Source of the DNA: CAILZL01 sp035548495
Lineage (GTDB): Bacteria > Pseudomonadota > Gammaproteobacteria > Steroidobacterales > Steroidobacteraceae
Direction: 5' to 3'
Length of the DNA stretch: 64,000 nucleotides
Assembly: GCA_035548495.1 (NCBI GenBank)
Contig: DASZSV010000005.1
Coordinates: 1 to 64,000 of the forward strand
In this document: positions 54,232-62,703 of the stretch, in pieces
How the letters are laid out: every line of letters begins with the position of its first letter
Position numbering within the stretch: position 1 is the stretch's first letter
Translations under genes and position numbers: made by a program
Notes under the pieces: model-generated
What the model was told of the DNA's origin: nothing
The model's database searches: none
The model's input: the letters and a program-made list of their open reading frames with translations, nothing else

Positions 54232-54310
54232 CTCTTTCGAAGGAGGGTAAGCGGTCGCTCCGCGACCTCCCTGAGATCATTTACCTTTTCTTTGCGAATC
54301 AAAAGAAAAG
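54232..54310 (-). repeat. tRNA-trailing two-hairpin repeat, copy 5
   Basis: On the minus strand: CTTTTCTTT/AAAGAAAAG stem (54310-54285), GTAAATGATCTCAGGGA, then the perfect hairpin GGTCGC-GGA-GCGACC (54267-54253), then GCTTACCCTCCTTCGA, identical to the tail of copy 2 at 43257-43272. Confidence 0.75.
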
Positions 54311-54385
54311 TACTTCCAATGTGTTCTTTTTTCTTGACGGGACAAGAAAAAAGCAACCAAAAAAGAACCCCGAACCAATGTTCAT

Positions 54386-54444
54386 GCGGCTTACGCCGCT
54401 CTGGCTTTCTTACTTTTTCTTTTCCAATCAAAAGAAAAAGTAAG
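54386..54444 (-). repeat. tRNA-trailing two-hairpin repeat, copy 6 (variant)
   Basis: A perfect 15-base stem CTTACTTTTTCTTTT / AAAAGAAAAAGTAAG (54444-54409), then AAAGCCAGA and the hairpin GCGGC-GTAA-GCCGC (54399-54386). It starts 14 bases beyond the tRNA-Pro CCA. The GC hairpin differs in sequence from other copies but keeps its place. Confidence 0.7.
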
Positions 54445-54458
54445 ACAAAAAGAAAGAT

Positions 54459-54535
54459 TGGTCGGGGCAGCAGGATTTGAACCTGCGACCCTCTGCTCCC
54501 AAAGCAGATGCGCTACCAGACTGCGCCATGCCCCG
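54459..54535 (-). tRNA. tRNA-Pro (anticodon TGG)
   Basis: Acceptor CGGGGCA/TGCCCCG, anticodon loop TTTGGGA (TGG, CCA codon), T-arm GCAGGTTCAAATCCTGC, discriminator A and encoded CCA at 54461-54459. It is the first tRNA of the minus-strand cluster and has its own promoter just upstream. Confidence 0.97.
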
Positions 54536-54587
54536 CCAGCAAATCTTTCTGCCTCATGTGAGGCGCGACCCCCGCACGGGACGGCGA

Positions 54588-54616
54588 ATCATACGGATCG
54601 GGCCGGGGGCCGTCAA
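54588..54616 (-). promoter_or_regulatory. Promoter of tRNA-Pro
   Basis: On the minus strand TTGACG (54616-54611), a 17-base spacer and TATGAT (54593-54588) form a strong sigma-70 promoter, with a GC-rich discriminator (TCGCCGTCCCG) typical of stringently regulated tRNA genes. The tRNA is thus expressed independently of cysS. Confidence 0.7.
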
Positions 54617-54636
54617 TTTGAAATTCGCAACATAAC

Positions 54637-54654
54637 GCGGTGCCTCGGCACCGC
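54637..54654 (-). terminator. GC-rich hairpin after cysS
   Basis: GCGGTGCC and GGCACCGC pair perfectly with a two-base centre ten bases beyond the cysS stop. The T-content after it (GTTATGTTG) is weak, so it is a moderate terminator candidate separating cysS from the tRNA-Pro promoter. Confidence 0.45.
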
Positions 54655-54663
54655 TCCAACAAC

Positions 54664-56112
54664 TTATCTTCTACGCCAGGTTGTACCCTGCGCCCCGTCC
54701 TCGAGCACGATTCCCTGCGCTGACAATTCATCACGAATGCGGTCGGATTCTTTCCAGTCTTTTGACTTGCGCGCCGCTACGCGCTGCGCAATCAATGCAT
54801 CAATATCGGCATCACTGAGCACCTTGCCTTCGGTGTGATGAGCCGCATCGCGCGCTGCCTTGGTCGAATACGCTTCCGGTCCGCGCTTGGGTGCTGCCTT
54901 GCGCAGAAACACATCGGGCACTTGCTGTACCACGCCGATGACCTTGGCGAGATGCACCATTTCACCGGCAAGTTGCGCTGCGAGCTCCATGTTCTTTGCA
55001 GACTTGGCGACATTAATCTCACGCGCCAATTGCTGCAACTCCGACAACGCCAGCGGTGTGTTGAAATCATCATCCATCGCCGCTTCAAAGCGATCACTCG
55101 CTGCACTGCGTGTGACGGTTGCGGGCAATTCCACACCACGCAATGCAATGTACAACCGTTCCAGCGCAGCATCGGCCTGATCCAGACTGTCGACGGAGTA
55201 ATTGATCGGACCGCGATAATGGCTGGACAGGATAAAGTAACGGATCACTTCGGGATCGCGTACCCAGCCCAGCACTTCGCGAATGGTGAAGAAGTTGCCC
55301 AGTGATTTGGACATCTTCTCGTTATCGACGCGCACAAAGCCGTTATGCATCCAGTAATTGACGAAAGGTTCATCGCAGGCACATACCGATTGCGCGATTT
55401 CATTTTCATGATGCGGAAACATCAAATCCATGCCGCCGCCGTGAATGTCGAAATGCGGACCGAGAAGCTGCGTGGACATCGCCGAGCATTCGATATGCCA
55501 TCCCGGACGCCCCGGACCCCACGGTGAATCCCATGATGGCTCGCCTTCCTTCGATGCCTTCCACAACACGAAGTCCAGCGGATCGTGCTTGGCTTCATTC
55601 ACTTCCACACGCGAACCGGCGCGCAAGTCTTCCAGCTTCTTCCCGGACAACTTGCCATAGTCCTTGAACTTGGCCACGGCAAAATACACATCGCCATTCG
55701 GCGCTGCATATGCAAACCCCTTGCGCACCAGCCGATTGATGATGGAAACAATCGCAGGCACATATTCAGTGGCGCGCGGCTCGTGATCGGCGCGTTCAAC
55801 GCCGAGTGCAGCGTAGTCATCCCACATCGCACGAATGAAACGCGCAGTAAGTTCGCTGATGGCTTCGTGATTCTCGGCAGCACGGGCAATGATCTTGTCA
55901 TCAATGTCGGTGATATTGCGCACGAAGGTCACGTGATAACCCTGCGAACGCAGGTATTTTCGCACCATGTCGAACACAATCAGCATGCGTGCATGACCCA
56001 GATGACAGTAGTCGTACACCGTGATGCCGCAGGCATACATGCGTACGGTGCCGGGCACCAGTGGTTTGAACACTTCCTTCTGGCCAGTCATTGAATTGAA
56101 GATGTGCAGCAT
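54664..56112 (-). CDS. cysS: Cysteinyl-tRNA synthetase
   Basis: This 482-residue class I synthetase has the zinc-ligand Cys and HIGH box in MYACGITVYDYCHLGHAR, zinc ligands WHIECSAM and MFPHHENEIAQS, and the KMSKS loop in NEKMSKSLGNFFT. I start it at the ATG at 56112 (MLHIFNSMTG); a longer open frame to 56235 overlaps gltX and is not family-like. It lies 31 bases after gltX and just before the tRNA cluster. Confidence 0.96.
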   Translation of the reverse strand: MLHIFNSMTGQKEVFKPLVPGTVRMYACGITVYDYCHLGHARMLIVFDMVRKYLRSQGYHVTFVRNITDIDDKIIARAAENHEAISELTARFIRAMWDDYAALGVERADHEPRATEYVPAIVSIINRLVRKGFAYAAPNGDVYFAVAKFKDYGKLSGKKLEDLRAGSRVEVNEAKHDPLDFVLWKASKEGEPSWDSPWGPGRPGWHIECSAMSTQLLGPHFDIHGGGMDLMFPHHENEIAQSVCACDEPFVNYWMHNGFVRVDNEKMSKSLGNFFTIREVLGWVRDPEVIRYFILSSHYRGPINYSVDSLDQADAALERLYIALRGVELPATVTRSAASDRFEAAMDDDFNTPLALSELQQLAREINVAKSAKNMELAAQLAGEMVHLAKVIGVVQQVPDVFLRKAAPKRGPEAYSTKAARDAAHHTEGKVLSDADIDALIAQRVAARKSKDWKESDRIRDELSAQGIVLEDGAQGTTWRRR

Positions 56113-56143
56113 GCGATGAATGTTTCCGGATAAATTCAAATGA

Positions 56144-57574
56144 TCAACTGTTGGCCAGGGTACCGGCGGCGGCAAGCCGCAAGCGAATTTTTTCCATGCC
56201 GATAATGGGCAATAACGGCCCAAGTTCCGGGCCATGCGTATGGCCCGTCAGTGCCGCACGCAACGGCATAAACAATGCCGGACCTTTGCGTGACGTCGCC
56301 ACAGATAATTCCTTTGTGAGTACCTTCAGTTCAAGCCCGGCTTTCGGCAGCAACTCAGCAGCCTGATTGAAGAACGTTGCACCCGCATCCTTGATCACGG
56401 CACGGGCCTCATCGGAGCATTCAATCTGCGCGCCAAAGGCAACCGGCAACCATACGCGAATGTCCGCCGGTGTTTCGATGTTGTTGCGTACACTGGAACA
56501 GAATGTGGAACGCTGCTCGGCATTCAATTCCGGCGGCAATTCCACGCTCACCCATGATTGCAGTTCCTCTGCTGACAGGCGCGCAACTGATTCCTTCTGC
56601 CAGTGACGCAGTTGCGTTTCATCAAAGCGTGCCGGTGCGCGACCCAGACGTGAAAGCTCAAACTCCTTGATACACGCGGCGGCATCAAGCCATACGTCAT
56701 GCGCGACTGAATGGCCGAGACGGATAAGCTGATTGCACACTGCGATGGGTAGAAAACCGCGCTCGCGAAATTCATGCAAGCTGGTGGAGCCATGACGTTT
56801 GGATAACGGCGAACCATCCATGCCCAGCATCATCGCCATGTGGCCATAACGCGGCGCTGGCAGACCAAATGCCTCCAGCAACATCAACTGACGCGGCGTG
56901 TTGGCAAGATGATCATCGCCACGCAACACCAGCGTGACGCCCATCAAGGCATCATCAATGGCATTGGAAAAGAAGAATGCACTGCTGCCATCGGCACGGC
57001 GCACAATGAAATCACCAATGTCATCGGACAAAAATTTCTGTTCGCCATGCACCACATCATCAAACACAATGCTTTTGCCTGAAGGCACACGAAAACGGAT
57101 CGCAGGTTGAATGCCCCTGGCTTCGCGTTCGGCACGTTGCGCGGCAGTAAGATTGCGGCAGGTTCCCAGATAACGCGGCGGTTGTCCGGCAGAGATCTGC
57201 ATCTTGCGCGCGATGTTCAATTCCGTCTGTGAGCAATAACAGGGATAGGTCAAATCTTGTGCATCGAGCTTCGCCAGCCAGTCGTTGTACAGCGCGTGAC
57301 GTTCGCTCTGCCTGTAAGGCGCGGCGTGCCCACCGATATCGGGACCTTCTTCCCAGCTCAACCCCAGCCAGCGCAAATCCTGTAGCAGTGCCTGCGTGTG
57401 ACGCTCTTCGCTGCGCGCTGTATCGGTATCTTCCACCCGTAAAATGAAACGGCCGCCGAATTTACGCGCCGCAAGAAAATTGAACAGCGCAGTGCGCGCG
57501 TTGCCCAGATGCAGGTAACCCGTGGGACTGGGCGCAAAGCGCGTGACAATGGATGAATCGAAAGCATGAGCCAT
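56144..57574 (-). CDS. gltX: Glutamyl-tRNA synthetase
   Basis: This 476-residue class I synthetase charges tRNA-Glu. TRFAPSPTGYLHLGNARTAL holds the HIGH-type box, the Cys/Tyr-containing insert YCSQTELN...GTCRN is present, and SPLSKRHGSTSL is the KMSKS-type loop. The start is the ATG at 57574 (MAHAFDSS); upstream in-frame sequence to 57649 is discarded. It is read together with cysS. Confidence 0.95.
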   Translation of the reverse strand: MAHAFDSSIVTRFAPSPTGYLHLGNARTALFNFLAARKFGGRFILRVEDTDTARSEERHTQALLQDLRWLGLSWEEGPDIGGHAAPYRQSERHALYNDWLAKLDAQDLTYPCYCSQTELNIARKMQISAGQPPRYLGTCRNLTAAQRAEREARGIQPAIRFRVPSGKSIVFDDVVHGEQKFLSDDIGDFIVRRADGSSAFFFSNAIDDALMGVTLVLRGDDHLANTPRQLMLLEAFGLPAPRYGHMAMMLGMDGSPLSKRHGSTSLHEFRERGFLPIAVCNQLIRLGHSVAHDVWLDAAACIKEFELSRLGRAPARFDETQLRHWQKESVARLSAEELQSWVSVELPPELNAEQRSTFCSSVRNNIETPADIRVWLPVAFGAQIECSDEARAVIKDAGATFFNQAAELLPKAGLELKVLTKELSVATSRKGPALFMPLRAALTGHTHGPELGPLLPIIGMEKIRLRLAAAGTLANS

Positions 57575-57639
57575 AGAACGCGATGGTAACGGAAAACGGC
57601 CACGTTTTGAGCACCAAGTTGCGCAAATTGTGCCGCCGC

Positions 57640-57656
57640 GACAGGACAATCCTGTC
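57640..57656. promoter_or_regulatory. Perfect 7-3-7 palindrome between gltX and lpxH
   Basis: GACAGGA-CAA-TCCTGTC lies in the 106-base divergent region, 25 bases before the lpxH ATG. It could be an operator or a leader hairpin for lpxH. It does not match the LexA consensus (CTGT-N8-ACAG) in orientation. Confidence 0.35.
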
Positions 57657-57680
57657 TGACACTTCGGTTACACTTGGAAC

Positions 57681-58409
57681 ATGACCACCATGTTCATTTC
57701 TGATCTGCATTTGCACGCAGCACAACCCGATGTCATCGACCAGGCCATTGACTTCCTGCGCAACGAAGCACGGACAGCGGAACAGTTGTATATCCTGGGC
57801 GACCTGTTTGAATTCTGGATTGGTGATGACGATCCTGATCCTGTCTATTCCCGCATTCAGGATGAATTGAAGGCACTGACCTCCAGCGGCGTGCCCTGCA
57901 GCGTAATGCATGGCAATCGCGATTTTTTGATGGGTAAACAATTTGCAGCGCGCACCGGCTGCAAATTGATAGACGACGGCACATTGATTTCACTTTATGG
58001 TGAACCGGTATTGCTGTTGCATGGCGATGTGCTGTGCACGGATGATCACAGCTATCAGCGCCTGCGCCGCATAGTGCGCAACCCGGTTATTCAATGGATG
58101 TTCAGGCAATTACCGCTTGCGCGCCGTGAAAAGATTGCCGCCCGCATCCGCGCTGGCAGCCAGCGTCACACACAAAGCGCACAGCCAATGATCATGGATG
58201 TCAACGCACATGCAGTGGAACGCACCTTCATGCAACGCCATGTGAACACCATCATTCACGGGCATACGCATCGACCCGCGATCCATACCCATTCGTTGCC
58301 CAATCACGCACAGGCCACGCGCATCGTACTGGGCGACTGGCACCTTCAGGGCAGCGTATTGCGCTGGTCGCAGAACGGCAGCTATGCGCTGGTCAGCTTG
58401 CCACGCTGA
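57681..58409 (+). CDS. lpxH: UDP-2,3-diacylglucosamine diphosphatase
   Basis: This 242-residue metallophosphoesterase cleaves UDP-2,3-diacylglucosamine to lipid X in lipid A synthesis. Metal-binding blocks run in order: ISDLHL, GDLFEFWIGDDD, MHGNRDFLMG, LLHGDVLCTDD and IHGHTHRP. It acts peripherally at the inner membrane and shows that the host makes lipopolysaccharide. It is transcribed alone, divergent from gltX. Confidence 0.96.
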   Translation: MTTMFISDLHLHAAQPDVIDQAIDFLRNEARTAEQLYILGDLFEFWIGDDDPDPVYSRIQDELKALTSSGVPCSVMHGNRDFLMGKQFAARTGCKLIDDGTLISLYGEPVLLLHGDVLCTDDHSYQRLRRIVRNPVIQWMFRQLPLARREKIAARIRAGSQRHTQSAQPMIMDVNAHAVERTFMQRHVNTIIHGHTHRPAIHTHSLPNHAQATRIVLGDWHLQGSVLRWSQNGSYALVSLPR

Positions 58410-58475
58410 TACAGCCCACTCAAAATTACTGCGCTCGTTATTTTGCGTCCATGCGGTGCTCGGAATCCTCATTTA

Positions 58476-59156
58476 TCACCGCATAAACTCCGGTTCCTGC
58501 GCTCCGGCTGTACGCAAACTAACTTCGCTCGCTACATTTTTCGATGGGCTGTGGGCAATCGGCACACCGGAATGAAAACGGAACTGTGCATCGTTTGAAG
58601 CGATCAATTCCGCTTCAATGCCGCCAAGGTGTCGCAAGCGTTGCTGCCATTCACCGGCAAAACGCGACTCAGCGAGATGCAGATACAACTCATGATGGCG
58701 CGCTTCTGAAGCAGCGAGTCCATCATAGAATGATCGCAGCGGTTCATCCAGCAACGGCGCCAGTCCCATGAAGCGTTCGCAGGAACGCGCTTCAATCAAT
58801 GCGCCGCACATCAGCAAATCCAGCAGGCGGCCCGGATCATCGCGACGAATTGCCCGGCGCAATCCTTCTGCATATCGCGCCGGTGACATGCGGCGGAACG
58901 GGATATTCAACTTGCGCATGAAACGCTGCACCTGCTCGAAGTGACGCAACTCTTCGCGCGCCAGACGTGACATGCGCTCGGTCAATTCCATGTCTTCGGA
59001 ATAGGTAAAGATCAATGACAGTGCTGTTGATGCCGCCTTCTTTTCACAGTTGGCATGATCCACCAGCAACTCGTCCACGTGCTGCACGGCATATTCAAAC
59101 CATGCACGAGGTGTTGCAGCCTGCAACGTACCGGCAAACTGGACAGGAATGGTCAT
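58476..59156 (-). CDS. miaE: tRNA 2-methylthio-N6-isopentenyladenosine-37 hydroxylase
   Basis: This 226-residue ferritin-like diiron monooxygenase hydroxylates ms2i6A at position 37 of tRNAs. Iron ligands are visible in DHANCEKKAASTALSL, REELRHFEQV, EARSCERF and SEARHHELYL. It starts at the ATG at 59156, overlapping the kinase stop by four bases (ATGA); an open frame to 59297 is within the kinase. Coupling a tRNA modification enzyme to a protein kinase gene is unusual. Confidence 0.92.
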   Translation of the reverse strand: MTIPVQFAGTLQAATPRAWFEYAVQHVDELLVDHANCEKKAASTALSLIFTYSEDMELTERMSRLAREELRHFEQVQRFMRKLNIPFRRMSPARYAEGLRRAIRRDDPGRLLDLLMCGALIEARSCERFMGLAPLLDEPLRSFYDGLAASEARHHELYLHLAESRFAGEWQQRLRHLGGIEAELIASNDAQFRFHSGVPIAHSPSKNVASEVSLRTAGAQEPEFMR

Positions 59157-60421
59157 AGACCAACGCGTGACGAACTGAGCGATACCGTTTCGGCCATCAA
59201 GCGCATCAGACCCACGGCAGAAATCACTTCCGCTGCGGTTTGATAACGATGCTTTGGATTCTTGGCCATCAGGCGATGAATGGTCGGCTCCATCCATGAA
59301 TATTCCTGCGACAGCTCCGGTAACGGTGCATTGCGATGCATGTAGATGACATTCATCACCGTACTGGATGAATACGGCCGCTTCTGCATCAGCATTTCAT
59401 AAAACATCACGCCAAGACTGTACAGATCACTGCGCGCATCCACCTGTTCACCATGGCCCTGTTCGGGACTCATGTAATAAGGCGTGCCGAAGATGGTGCC
59501 GGCTGAAGTAATGGAAGTGCCTGCTTCAAGCTGTTTTGCGACACCGAAATCAATCAGCGCCAGCGAGCCATCATTGCGCAGCATGACATTGCCGGGCTTC
59601 AAGTCACGATGCAACACACCGATGTTGTGTACCGCGGACAAGGCACGTGCAATCTGTTCAACGTAATTGAGCGTTTCACCCACAGTCATGGGTTCACTCA
59701 AGCGGCGGCGCATGTCGCCATTCTCGAAATACTCCATTGCAATGAAGGCATGGTCATCGGCAAGTCCGAAATCATGAATGCGGACCACATTGGGATGACG
59801 AATATGCGACAGCAATTCATATTCCTGCAGGAAGCGATCATAACCTTCCGATGACTCAGCAGCATCCGGATTGTGATTGAGCACCTTGAGCACCACCACT
59901 TCACCGGCTTTCTCGCTTTCTGCAAGATAAACGCGCGAGGTGCCGCCCTTGCCGATTTCCTCGATGAAGCGCATGCCGCGAATGACCACTTCACCGAACT
60001 GATAGCGGCGATCCACTTCCTGGCGGGTCAGCTGCGCCAGATTGCGCTTGTGACGATCATTGGCTTCGCGCATCGCTTCTGCAAGCCTGCGATTGGTAAT
60101 TCGTTCGCGTGGCAACACGGTAACGGGTACACCATCCTGCTGTGCAATGGGCGCCACATCGGCTTTATCGGTGAACAACAACAGCGGCGGCACACCTTCG
60201 CGCACTGCAAATCTGGCGGCCATCTCCCGACCGGTATGTTTCATGACGGCATCGTCCACCAGCACCATGTCGTATCCTGCTGCAGAAAATGCGCGATGAA
60301 ATTCGCCCTGTCTGGCTGGCGAATGCACCGTCAGTCCGGCGTCATCCCAGAACACGCTGATGTGATGCGCAAGCTGGCGCCCGAAATCAGGCTGGTCGGT
60401 AATGATCAGCACGCGCGGCAT
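59153..60421 (-). CDS. Receiver-like domain / Ser-Thr protein kinase
   Basis: This 422-residue cytoplasmic protein starts with a receiver-like domain (about 1-120: VLIITDQPDFGRQLA, candidate phospho-Asp in MVLVDDAV at 56-57, LLFTDKAD). A eukaryotic-type kinase domain (about 148-410) follows, with glycine loop GKGGTSRVYLA, Lys179 in VVLKVLN, catalytic loop HRDLKPGNVML, DFG in ALIDFGVAK, activation end YYMSPEQ, and SDLYSLGVMFYEML. All catalytic residues look intact. There is no transmembrane or PASTA domain. The N-terminus may accept a phosphoryl group or be a pseudo-receiver. It is translationally coupled to miaE. Substrates are unknown. Confidence 0.9.
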   Translation of the reverse strand: MPRVLIITDQPDFGRQLAHHISVFWDDAGLTVHSPARQGEFHRAFSAAGYDMVLVDDAVMKHTGREMAARFAVREGVPPLLLFTDKADVAPIAQQDGVPVTVLPRERITNRRLAEAMREANDRHKRNLAQLTRQEVDRRYQFGEVVIRGMRFIEEIGKGGTSRVYLAESEKAGEVVVLKVLNHNPDAAESSEGYDRFLQEYELLSHIRHPNVVRIHDFGLADDHAFIAMEYFENGDMRRRLSEPMTVGETLNYVEQIARALSAVHNIGVLHRDLKPGNVMLRNDGSLALIDFGVAKQLEAGTSITSAGTIFGTPYYMSPEQGHGEQVDARSDLYSLGVMFYEMLMQKRPYSSSTVMNVIYMHRNAPLPELSQEYSWMEPTIHRLMAKNPKHRYQTAAEVISAVGLMRLMAETVSLSSSRVGL

Positions 60422-60473
60422 GGGTAATCCTTTTCAGTAGTCTGGCACATGATGGTCGGATGCGTTGGCCACA

Positions 60474-61982
60474 CTACACCGCACGAATTGCCTTGAGTGC
60501 ATTCTTGCCATGGCGGCGCTGTGTCTTTGCTGCGTCGTTGCGTTCTTCCTGCAAACGCGCCAGATATTCCGGTGTGATATCACCAGTGACATACTCGCCG
60601 GAGAAACACGACGTATCAAAATGCTGGATGGCGGAATCATGATGCTGACAGGCCCGCACCAGATCATCGAGGTCCTGATACAGCAGCCAGTCTGCGCCAA
60701 TCAATTTCGCCACCTCTTCCTCACTGCGTCCGTTCGCCACCAGCTCGCTGACGGACGGCATGTCAATGCCATATACATTGGGATAACGCACCGGCGGCGC
60801 TGCGGATGCAAAGTACACCTTGTTGGCACCGCTCTCGCGTGCAAGATCAATGATCTGTGCCGAGGTTGTACCGCGCACGATGGAATCATCCACCAGCAAT
60901 ACATTCTTGCCGCGAAATTCCAGATCAATGGGATTCAGTTTGGAGCGCACCGACTTCGCACGTTGTTCCTGTCCCGGCATGATGAACGTGCGTCCGATAT
61001 AACGGTTCTTCACAAAGCCTTCGCGGAACTTTATGCCAAGCAACTGTGCGATCTGCACGGCGGCAATACGGCTGGTGTCCGGAATGGGAATCACCACATC
61101 GATATCATGATTGGGATGTACACGGCGCAACTTTTCCGCCAGCAATTCACCCATGCGCAGGCGTGCCTTGTGCACGGAAATGTTATCCATGATGGAATCG
61201 GGGCGCGCAAAATATACGTACTCAAAAATGCACGGTGTTTGCACGGTGGCAGGCACACATTGACGCGAATAAAAACGGCCCTGTTCATCAATGAATACCA
61301 CTTCACCCGCATTCACATCGCGCACGCGTTTGAATCCGGCCAGATCCAGTGCCACGCTTTCCGACGCCAGCATGTACTCGGTGCCCTGTGATGTTTCACG
61401 TTTGCCGATAACCAGCGGGCGAATGCCATGTGGATCGCGAAAGCCGATCATGCCGTGACCAACAATGAGCGCGACTACCGCGAAGCCGCCACGGCAACGG
61501 CGGTAAACGGAACTCACTGCGGTGAAAATTTCAGCCGCCGATGCACGCGGCGCATTGACGCGCGACAGTTCACTGGCAAATACATTGAGCAAGACTTCCG
61601 AATCAGACGTCGTATTCAGATGGCGGCGATCTTCACGAATCAGCACTTCCGCCAGCTCATGTGCATTGGTCAGATTGCCATTGTGCGCAAGACCAATGCC
61701 ATAAGGTGAATTCACATAGAAAGGCTGCGCTTCAGAAGAACTGTCACATCCTGCCGTGGGATAACGCACATGGCCGATACCAATGTTGCCTTGCAGGGCG
61801 AGCATGTGACGTTGCTGAAACACATCACGCACCAGTCCCGTGCTTTTGCGCATGAAGAGTTCGCCGTCATTGCAGGTCATGATTCCTGCAGCATCCTGGC
61901 CGCGGTGTTGTAACGCACTCAGCGCGTCATAAATCATTTGATTGACGGGCGTGTGTCCAACAATTCCAACAATGCCACACAT
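60474..61982 (-). CDS. purF: Amidophosphoribosyltransferase
   Basis: This 502-residue enzyme makes phosphoribosylamine from PRPP and glutamine, the first step of purine synthesis. The catalytic Cys is directly after the initiator (MCGIVGIVG), with no propeptide; ALQHRGQDAAGI, SHNGNLTN-like LAHNGNLTNA, and the PRPP motif VLLVDDSIVRGTTS are intact. The start is the ATG at 61982, five bases after the cvpA stop. The extended frame to 62108 lies inside cvpA. Confidence 0.97.
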   Translation of the reverse strand: MCGIVGIVGHTPVNQMIYDALSALQHRGQDAAGIMTCNDGELFMRKSTGLVRDVFQQRHMLALQGNIGIGHVRYPTAGCDSSSEAQPFYVNSPYGIGLAHNGNLTNAHELAEVLIREDRRHLNTTSDSEVLLNVFASELSRVNAPRASAAEIFTAVSSVYRRCRGGFAVVALIVGHGMIGFRDPHGIRPLVIGKRETSQGTEYMLASESVALDLAGFKRVRDVNAGEVVFIDEQGRFYSRQCVPATVQTPCIFEYVYFARPDSIMDNISVHKARLRMGELLAEKLRRVHPNHDIDVVIPIPDTSRIAAVQIAQLLGIKFREGFVKNRYIGRTFIMPGQEQRAKSVRSKLNPIDLEFRGKNVLLVDDSIVRGTTSAQIIDLARESGANKVYFASAAPPVRYPNVYGIDMPSVSELVANGRSEEEVAKLIGADWLLYQDLDDLVRACQHHDSAIQHFDTSCFSGEYVTGDITPEYLARLQEERNDAAKTQRRHGKNALKAIRAV

Positions 61983-61987
61983 GTGAT

Positions 61988-62500
61988 TCAGTTCTCCGGC
62001 AAACGGGCGTGTTGCGATGGTGTGTCCTTGGCTGCGGAATCGGCAAATCCCTTGACCCAGCTCGACACTTCCGTCGCTGCGGGCAGCAGGTACGACCGCT
62101 TCCACCAACTGGATTCATCGAGATTCACTTCACGCGCCAGCAGCACCGCAATGGCCACCAGCACCACACCACGAATAAAACCGAACAGAACACCAATCGT
62201 ACGATCGAGCATCAAGCTGAGACCCGATTGGGTCATGAAGTAACTGACGAGATTGCCGGCCAGCCAGCCCGTCACCAGACACGCTAACAAGAGAATTCCG
62301 CGCGCAGCCCACAGATTGTACGGCGCCTTCGACAATTGTCCGCCGAGGTGCGGTTCCAGCACATCGGCAAAATGCCAGGCCAGCCACAAGCCGCCGAGCC
62401 AGCTCAGCAAGCCAATCGCCTCACGCAAGAAACCACGAAAAAAGCCCAATATCACCGAGACCAGCAAGGTAATCAGTATCAGATAGTCGATGAAATTCAT
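61988..62500 (-). CDS. cvpA: CvpA family membrane protein
   Basis: This 170-residue protein has four transmembrane helices. The N-terminal MNFIDYLILITLLVSVILGF and GFFRGFLREAIGLLSWLGG are typical of CvpA (colicin V production), linked to envelope homeostasis. The start is the ATG at 62500; an upstream in-frame codon at 62569 is not family-like. The order dedD-cvpA-purF is conserved in gammaproteobacteria. The 203 bases upstream of it hold a possible promoter but no clear PurR site. Confidence 0.93.
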   Translation of the reverse strand: MNFIDYLILITLLVSVILGFFRGFLREAIGLLSWLGGLWLAWHFADVLEPHLGGQLSKAPYNLWAARGILLLACLVTGWLAGNLVSYFMTQSGLSLMLDRTIGVLFGFIRGVVLVAIAVLLAREVNLDESSWWKRSYLLPAATEVSSWVKGFADSAAKDTPSQHARLPEN

Positions 62501-62703
62501 GCAGCGTCTTTCACTCGCAATATGAGCAAGCAGATCGGTACCGGGCAGGGCCACGGGTGTGGCTTGCACATTCTAGCAAAGTCGCAAGCCGCACAAACGA
62601 CAACCGCAAAGACTTGTATACAGGACCGATGACCAAGTCACAGATGGTTGATGGCGCCAGGCAAGTTGCCGCACGCTGGACTAAAGCGAGATTCAGCAGC
62701 TCG

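Noticed and set aside
60465..61391. 308-residue plus-strand ORF
   Set aside because: It is antisense to purF and has no recognisable domain.
62501..62703. PurR operator before cvpA-purF
   Set aside because: A CGCACAAACGACAACCGC stretch recalls the PurR box but does not form the required palindrome.
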